This document shows, piece after piece, positions 60,042 to 64,000 of a stretch of 64,000 bases of DNA. Position numbers and translations under genes: made by a program. A model generated the notes under the pieces. The model had not been told where the DNA came from, ran no database searches, and worked only from the letters and a program-made list of their open reading frames with translations. The stretch is from assembly GCA_938039975.1 (NCBI GenBank), contig CALHTM010000013.1, forward strand, positions 17,044-81,043. Direction: 5' to 3'. Source of the stretch: an uncultured Candidatus Saccharibacteria bacterium. GTDB lineage: Bacteria; Patescibacteriota; Saccharimonadia; Saccharimonadales; Saccharimonadaceae. The stretch's first letter is position 1. Every line of letters starts with the position of its first letter.

Positions 60042-60548
60042 CTATTCTTGTTCTTGCTCGGCAGACTGAGTAGCTTTGTCGTCTGCTTCGGCTTGCTTGG
60101 TGGATTTTGGCCATGGTGTAGCGGTTTTCTCGAACTTGCCGCCTGATTTTTCTAGCATAGCGACCACGCTTTGCGATGCGCCCTGCGTTTGCAGAGTAAT
60201 CTTGGCGGTCAAGTCGCCGCGGGCAATCACCTTGACGTTGTGAAACGGCGTAGTTATTAGGCCGGCTTCGTATAGCGTAAAGTTGTCGACGTTGCCTTTC
60301 AAATCATTCAAGCGGTCGCTATACACCACCTGAGCTGGTATGCGCAAACTTTTGAAACCGCGCGCTTTTGGAATAGCGGTAACAATGCCGTTCTGGCCGC
60401 CCTGGAATGTGCTGCGAAGCTTTTTGCCAGTGCGAGCATTTTGACCTTTGGTACCGCGGCCGGCAGTTTTACCGCCGCCAGCAGCGATGCCGCGGCCAAC
60501 ACGCTTGCGGTCTTTGTTAGCCGAAACTTGGAGCTGATTGTACTTCAT
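60042..60548 (-). CDS. rplO: 50S ribosomal protein L15 (uL15)
   Basis: 168 residues. KRVGRGIAAGGGKTAGRGTK, QNARTGKKLRSTFQGGQNGI and a domain ending near residue 145; the last 25 residues are an acidic Gln/Glu-rich tail (ADDKATQSAEQEQE). Follows rpsE directly: rpmD is missing between them. Confidence 0.97.
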   Translation of the reverse strand: MKYNQLQVSANKDRKRVGRGIAAGGGKTAGRGTKGQNARTGKKLRSTFQGGQNGIVTAIPKARGFKSLRIPAQVVYSDRLNDLKGNVDNFTLYEAGLITTPFHNVKVIARGDLTAKITLQTQGASQSVVAMLEKSGGKFEKTATPWPKSTKQAEADDKATQSAEQEQE

Positions 60549-60549
60549 A

Positions 60550-61158
60550 TTAATTCTCCTCCTTGGCGGCTACCTTTGCTTTTTCGGCTTTTTTCTCAGC
60601 GCCAACCCATTTTTCGCGCGGAACTAAGCCAGCCAGCGCTTCGACGGTTGCGTAAGCAATATTGACTTTGTTGGTACTACCTAAGCTCTTAGACAGCAGG
60701 TTGCGGATACCAGTCACGCCGATAACTGCGCGCACTACGCCGCCAGCAATAATACCAGTACCAGGCGCTGCTGGCTTGATGAGAACGCGGGCGCCGCTGA
60801 GCTTGACTTCCATATCGTGCGGAATGGTTTCGTTGACTACCGGGATAGTAACCAGGTGTTTCTTGGCGATAGCGGTAGCTTTGGCGATGGCTGCCTGGAC
60901 ATCAGCGCCTTTAGCTACGCCGACGCCGACCTTGTTCTTGCGATTACCGACGACGACTAGCGCTTTGAAACGGAAGCGGCGGCCGCCCTTGACGACACGC
61001 GCCACGCGGTCGATATTGATTACTACTTCTTCGAATTCTTTAGGCGCGTCATCGCGCTGGTTGCGCCGGTCATCGCGGCGACCGCCTCGACCTTGACGGC
61101 GGCTGCGCGAGGCGCGTTTGTCGTCTCGGGGCGTGGTTTGTTCTTTGGCTTCGGCCAT
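60550..61158 (-). CDS. rpsE: 30S ribosomal protein S5 (uS5)
   Basis: 202 residues. FEEVVINIDRVARVVKGGRR, GNRKNKVGVGVAKGADVQAA, PAAPGTGIIAGGVVRAVIGV. The N-terminal 38 residues are an extra Arg/Asp-rich extension; the C-terminus is Lys/Ala-rich. Confidence 0.98.
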   Translation of the reverse strand: MAEAKEQTTPRDDKRASRSRRQGRGGRRDDRRNQRDDAPKEFEEVVINIDRVARVVKGGRRFRFKALVVVGNRKNKVGVGVAKGADVQAAIAKATAIAKKHLVTIPVVNETIPHDMEVKLSGARVLIKPAAPGTGIIAGGVVRAVIGVTGIRNLLSKSLGSTNKVNIAYATVEALAGLVPREKWVGAEKKAEKAKVAAKEEN

Positions 61159-61159
61159 T

Positions 61160-61516
61160 TTAGAACTCCAATCCTTCCTTGCGAGCTGCGTCGGCCAGAG
61201 CTTTTAGGCGGCCAGCATACTGGCGGCCGTTGCGGTCGAATACAACTGCGTTAATCTTTGCTTTCTTGGCTTTTTTGGCGATTTCAGTACCGATTAAGGA
61301 ACACTTTTCGGTCATCGTTCCCTTAGTCTTGCTGCCGACAGTGGTGGCCGCTGCTAGGGTGTTGCCAGCGGTATCGTCGATTAGCTGAGCGCTAACGTGC
61401 ATATTGCTGATAACGACGCTGAGGCGCGGGCGCTCTGGCGTACCGTTAACTTTGGCGCGAACGCGGTTCTTGCGCAAGTTGCGGTTCAATAGTTTGTGCG
61501 AAAGTGAATTAGACAT
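61160..61516 (-). CDS. rplR: 50S ribosomal protein L18 (uL18)
   Basis: 118 residues. RVRAKVNGTPERPRLSVVIS, INAVVFDRNGRQYAGRLKAL, ALADAARKEGLEF. Binds 5S rRNA. Its ATG overlaps rplF by one base. Confidence 0.98.
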   Translation of the reverse strand: MSNSLSHKLLNRNLRKNRVRAKVNGTPERPRLSVVISNMHVSAQLIDDTAGNTLAAATTVGSKTKGTMTEKCSLIGTEIAKKAKKAKINAVVFDRNGRQYAGRLKALADAARKEGLEF

Positions 61517-62058
61517 TATTTCTTACCTGCCTTTCCTGCTTTACGCAAAATTTGTTCATCGACGTAAGCGATACCCTTGCCCTTGTATGGCTCCGGCTTC
61601 TTGAGCGCGCGGATTTCGGCGGCTGCTTGGCCGACTTTTTGCTTGTCTATACCAGAGACGACGATGATCATCTTCTCGTTGCTCACGTTGACGCCTTCGG
61701 GTGCTTTGTACTTGACCTCATGGCTGAAACCTAAGCTCATCGTCAGCTCGTTGTTGCTTGACGACACGCGAAAGCCGACACCTTTAACCTCGAGGCGCTT
61801 CTCGTAGCCCTTGGTAACGCCGATTACCATGTTGTTGATTAGCGCGCGCATCAGACCGTGCTGGGCGCGAGCAGTTTTGGACTCATCCTTTGGATGAACC
61901 GTGACTTGTCCGTCTTCGACTTTCACCTCAACTGCTGGCGTGATGAATTGTGTCAATTCACCTTTCGGGCCCTTTACGACCACATCGCCAGAGTCAACCG
62001 TGATTGTCACACCGGCCGGAATAACCACCGGCAGTTTTCCGATTCGACTCAGACTCAT
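61516..62058 (-). CDS. rplF: 50S ribosomal protein L6 (uL6)
   Basis: 180 residues. MSLSRIGKLPVVIPAGVTIT, LEVKGVGFRVSSSNNELTMS, and PEPYKGKGIAYVDEQILRKA. SD AAAGGTGAG. It heads its own unit, since rpsH and the earlier spc genes are not adjacent. Confidence 0.98.
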   Translation of the reverse strand: MSLSRIGKLPVVIPAGVTITVDSGDVVVKGPKGELTQFITPAVEVKVEDGQVTVHPKDESKTARAQHGLMRALINNMVIGVTKGYEKRLEVKGVGFRVSSSNNELTMSLGFSHEVKYKAPEGVNVSNEKMIIVVSGIDKQKVGQAAAEIRALKKPEPYKGKGIAYVDEQILRKAGKAGKK

Positions 62059-62093
62059 GTCTCACCTTTCGTTAGATTTTAAGTAACTCGGTT

Positions 62094-62122
62094 ATTGTAT
62101 CATGTGCAGCAATAAAACGCAA
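62094..62122 (-). promoter_or_regulatory. promoter of the rplF operon
   Basis: TTGCGT (62117-62122), 17-base spacer, TACAAT (62094-62099). The leader is about 30 bases with a good SD. Confidence 0.7.
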
Positions 62123-62124
62123 TT

Positions 62125-62285
62125 AAAAAACCGCCGACTGGCGGATCGTCGCGTTCGTTCGCCGCAATCCAATCTGGCAAACGCCACAAGTTCAGCCATA
62201 GCGCACCCGCCCACCCGTCCAGCACTCTGCAGCGTGCCTTCGGAGTGGACGGAGCGACACTACAGCTGAACCGAGCGCCGCAAGA
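62125..62285 (-). ncRNA. candidate structured non-coding RNA, about 160 nt
   Basis: A complete minus-strand transcription unit without a convincing ORF: promoter TTGAAC-17-TATGAT (62292-62320) and terminator CCGCC-AGTC-GGCGG with T6 (62125-62144). The RNA can fold with GGTTCAGC / GCTGAACT enclosing large unpaired sides (about 12 and 18 bases), then CCGTCCA / TGGACGG and an inner GCAC / GTGC hairpin. This closing stem, open bubble and apical stem is reminiscent of 6S RNA, but no conserved sequence identifies it. It is not SRP, tmRNA or RNase P RNA by the motifs I know. A 34-codon frame (from ATGATAGAC) inside it looks fortuitous. Confidence 0.4.
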
Positions 62286-62291
62286 GAGTCT

Positions 62292-62320
62292 ATCATAAAC
62301 CACTTAATATAATTGTTCAA
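62292..62320 (-). promoter_or_regulatory. promoter of the candidate ncRNA
   Basis: TTGAAC (62315-62320), 17-base spacer, TATGAT (62292-62297). Expected start near 62285. Confidence 0.5.
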
Positions 62321-62355
62321 CTCCCTCACTTTTATTATATCATATCGTACTATAT

Positions 62356-62390
62356 ATGAAAAGTGCCCAGGGATTGTACGCCCCCTGGGC
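62356..62390 (-). terminator. hairpin terminator downstream of the 36-aa gene
   Basis: GCCCAGGG / CCCTGGGC (62383-62390, 62365-62372 on the minus strand), followed by ACTTTTC. Probably ends the 63050-62528 transcript. Confidence 0.5.
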
Positions 62391-62470
62391 CGTGGCGTTG
62401 ACCGCTTCGCGCCTGTGCTGGACTCTCCGAGCGAGCACAAGCAGCGAGTGGTTTACATTAAGAGAAGAGA

Positions 62471-62549
62471 GCTTTATTGCTCAAGCGTGCAAACTTGAGC
62501 AATAAAGCCGCGCAAGGACAACGAATGCTAGCGCCCGCTGTCCTTGCGC
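62471..62549. repeat. two consecutive perfect hairpins
   Basis: First: 15-bp arms GCTTTATTGCTCAAG / CTTGAGCAATAAAGC (62471-62485, 62494-62508). Second: 11-bp arms GCGCAAGGACA / TGTCCTTGCGC (62510-62520, 62539-62549); the second contains the stop codon of the 36-aa gene. The first has no T tract on either strand. They may stabilise mRNA or control translation. Confidence 0.85.
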
Positions 62550-62638
62550 CGGTCATGCCGGCGCGACAGGAGCATCAGCGCAATGAGCGCCAACACTGCC
62601 ACAGCGCCGGCGGTAGCGGCAATATAAAGAGGAAACAT
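62528..62638 (-). CDS. 36-aa single-span membrane protein
   Basis: MFPLYIAATAGAVAVLALIA followed by LMLLSRRHDRRKDSGR: one membrane helix and a positively charged cytoplasmic tail. The ATG at 62638 has the strongest SD in the window (AAAGGAGGTG, 4 bases upstream), so it is very probably translated. It follows the 122-aa gene by 43 bases. Function unknown. Confidence 0.65.
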   Translation of the reverse strand: MFPLYIAATAGAVAVLALIALMLLSRRHDRRKDSGR

Positions 62639-62681
62639 GTACACCTCCTTTCTCCTTTTGCGCTTCAGAAACAAGTTTTTT

Positions 62682-63050
62682 TCATCGCAGCCAGGTGGCG
62701 TACCTGACTGTAATGAAACGACGAGGGCGCGCTCCAAAGAACGCGCGCCGCGCTGCAGCGACGCTGTCATAAGTGCCGTCATTGGCAATAATATGACCTG
62801 CTCGCCTGAGCGGGTCATATTGGGCACACCAATGTCCGTCCTGAACGGTGTACATACCGTCCAGGTGGATGGAACGCCTCGTTTTTCTAAAGTTAATTAA
62901 TGCTCCCCACTGTTCATGGAGGATTTCACCGTCTTCGCAAAGAGCAAGACGGATAACAATCTCTTCGCCACCACTCCCAGTGACAGCGAGGGCAAACCGC
63001 GAGGGGCTTGGCCCCTCAATAATTTTTGCTGCGTACAAGAAAACAGACAT
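62682..63050 (-). CDS. hypothetical protein, 122 aa
   Basis: From the ATG at 63050: MSVFLYAAKIIEGPSPSRFA, LAVTGSGGEEIVIRLALCED and an Arg-rich C-terminus (ARRAFFGARPRRFITVRYAT). Predicted mixed alpha/beta, soluble. No family recognised. TATAGT near 63110 may be its -10. Start is uncertain because only a weak AGGCGG precedes it. Confidence 0.55.
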   Translation of the reverse strand: MSVFLYAAKIIEGPSPSRFALAVTGSGGEEIVIRLALCEDGEILHEQWGALINFRKTRRSIHLDGMYTVQDGHWCAQYDPLRRAGHIIANDGTYDSVAAARRAFFGARPRRFITVRYATWLR

Positions 63051-63154
63051 ACCGCCTGCCCTTTCTCTCAAAGTTCCTTGCCGCCAGGATCGGCGACAAC
63101 ACGCCTTACTATACCACATCCCATCTGTTGGCGCAAATGCGCTATACTATATTC

Positions 63155-64000
63155 ATGGACACTGCGCTTACTTTTGACATTACCCGCCGCTTACCCGGTA
63201 CGCTAGCGCGGGCGGGTGTCATTCATACGCCGCACGGCGAAATTCGCACGCCGGCATTTATCGTGGGCGGCACTAAAGCAACAGTAAAAGCGATCACTCC
63301 CGAGCAAATTCGCAGCTACGGCGGTCAGGCGGTGCTAGCAAACACATACCATCTGATGCTGCGGCCAGGCGCAGACATTGTGCGAGCTGGCGGCGGACTG
63401 GGTTCATTCATGAATTGGGACGGGCCAACATTTACTGATAGCGGCGGGTTTCAAGTATTCAGTCTGGGAATCGCATACAAAAAAGGCATTGACGCAGTAG
63501 CGCACACGCAGAAAGGTAACGCCAAGCTAGCAGTTGCGTCGCACAACCAGCTAGTAAAAGTAACAGACGAGGGCGCAGAGTTTCGCTCGCATATTGACGG
63601 TGCGAAACTGCTAATGACACCAGAGTCTTCAATGGAGTTGCAACATACAATCGGCGCGGACATTCACATGGCGTTCGACGAGCTGACTGCGCCGCTCGCC
63701 TCGCGCGAAACGATTGCAGCCGCAATGAACCGGACGCATGCCTGGGCGGAGCGCTTCCTGAAACGCCACTCAGACCTCAATACGAGACATACGGAGCGCG
63801 GCGAAAATTTACAGGCGCTCTACGGCGTCGTGCAAGGCGCGCGCGACGAAGCCTTACGGCGCGAATCAGCTGCATTTTTAGGGGTGCGCGAGTTTGATGG
63901 CTATGGCATCGGCGGTGTATTTGAGCCGGGCGAAATCTCAAGCGTCGTTCGCTGGGTGTGCGAGACGCTGCCAGCAGAGAAACCGCGCCATTTGCTCGGC
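63155..64000 (+). CDS. tgt: queuine/preQ1 tRNA-ribosyltransferase, N-terminal part
   Basis: 282 residues are visible; the gene runs off the window. Replaces guanine-34 of GUN-anticodon tRNAs (Asp, Asn, His, Tyr) with the queuosine precursor. Motifs: GEIRTPAFIVGGTKATVKAI, VLANTYHLMLRPG, FTDSGGFQVFSLG (substrate Asp), HMAFDELTAP and VVQGARDEALRRES with GYGIGGVFEPGE. TATACT is 6 bases before the ATG, so leaderless. One of its tRNA targets is tRNA-His, the presumed T-box ligand. Confidence 0.97.
   Translation, partial: MDTALTFDITRRLPGTLARAGVIHTPHGEIRTPAFIVGGTKATVKAITPEQIRSYGGQAVLANTYHLMLRPGADIVRAGGGLGSFMNWDGPTFTDSGGFQVFSLGIAYKKGIDAVAHTQKGNAKLAVASHNQLVKVTDEGAEFRSHIDGAKLLMTPESSMELQHTIGADIHMAFDELTAPLASRETIAAAMNRTHAWAERFLKRHSDLNTRHTERGENLQALYGVVQGARDEALRRESAAFLGVREFDGYGIGGVFEPGEISSVVRWVCETLPAEKPRHLLG

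Noticed and set aside
62100..62303. 67-codon minus-strand frame across the ncRNA candidate
   Set aside because: It runs through the terminator hairpin and the rplF promoter, has no SD and no sensible protein composition.
1..64000. Recoded UGA (genetic code 4 or 25)
   Set aside because: Several intact genes end in TGA at the expected length (for example 52820, 19806, 39096), and the only Trp tRNA seen has anticodon CCA.
1..64000. CRISPR arrays, prophage or rRNA operons
   Set aside because: No regularly spaced direct repeats with unique spacers, no phage structural genes and no rRNA sequence were seen; the only tandem repeat is the 99-bp coding repeat at 17852-18346.

Overview
The window looks like chromosome from a Patescibacteria (CPR) member, most likely Candidatus Saccharibacteria (TM7). 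The reasons are a compact, roughly 50% GC gene set using the standard code (UGA is a working stop), a ribosomal cluster with no rpmD (uL30) between rpsE and rplO, cysteine-free bL33 and bL36, a sortase with an LPKTG surface protein, a WhiB-type regulator, and many genes with a -10 hexamer only 6-7 bases before the ATG and no ribosome binding site (probable leaderless mRNAs). The phylum assignment is inference; no 16S gene is present.

Layout. 1-1260: two-component system (kinase cut by the window edge). 1379-5268: the most unusual region, a 3.8 kb locus bounded by a perfect 234-bp inverted repeat. Each repeat copy is a complete T-box riboswitch leader (antiterminator, competing terminator, UGGG acceptor-binding motif fitting tRNA-His) plus the Shine-Dalgarno. 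The left copy drives a VanX-like dipeptidase. The right copy drives hisG, hisE, a DapF-fold racemase resembling histidine racemase, and a frameshifted GNAT acetyltransferase. The two units converge. 5297-6415: HEPN-motif protein; 6528: tRNA-Glu. 6641-11136: receiver, PAS histidine kinase, DUF3048 protein, WhiB-like regulator, unknown 288-aa protein. 11148-21870: gltX, membrane proteins, PEGA protein, sortase, tRNA-Leu, LPKTG protein with five 33-aa repeats, carbohydrate-kinase-like enzyme, exonuclease III.

22063-30643: three GT4 glycosyltransferases with an alpha/beta hydrolase (envelope glycolipid or polysaccharide synthesis), smpB, ABC-F, VanY, tRNA-Pro. 30692-36473: rplK, nusG, secE, sensor kinase, YgjP-like protease, P-loop kinase, tRNA-Trp, MscS. 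36595-41766: alpha-glucan cassette (glycogen-synthase-like GT, GH57, GH15) behind a 14-codon leaderless upstream ORF. 41808-50715: rpmG, an RNA methylase, nitroreductase, SGNH hydrolase, AlkD-like protein, three tRNAs (Thr, Tyr, Thr), TPR protein, delta-prime-like subunit, pseudouridine synthase, trpS, small membrane and secreted proteins.

50862-54045: MacB/FtsX-type ABC exporter and a lipoprotein. 54228-62058: ribosomal/secY/rpoA cluster in three transcription units. 62094-63050: region rich in hairpins with a candidate non-coding RNA and a 36-aa membrane protein. 63155-64000: start of tgt.

The best candidate for an undescribed system is the duplicated T-box locus. It appears to respond to uncharged tRNA-His, yet it encodes only the first two histidine-pathway steps together with a racemase, an acetyltransferase and a D,D-dipeptidase-like enzyme.
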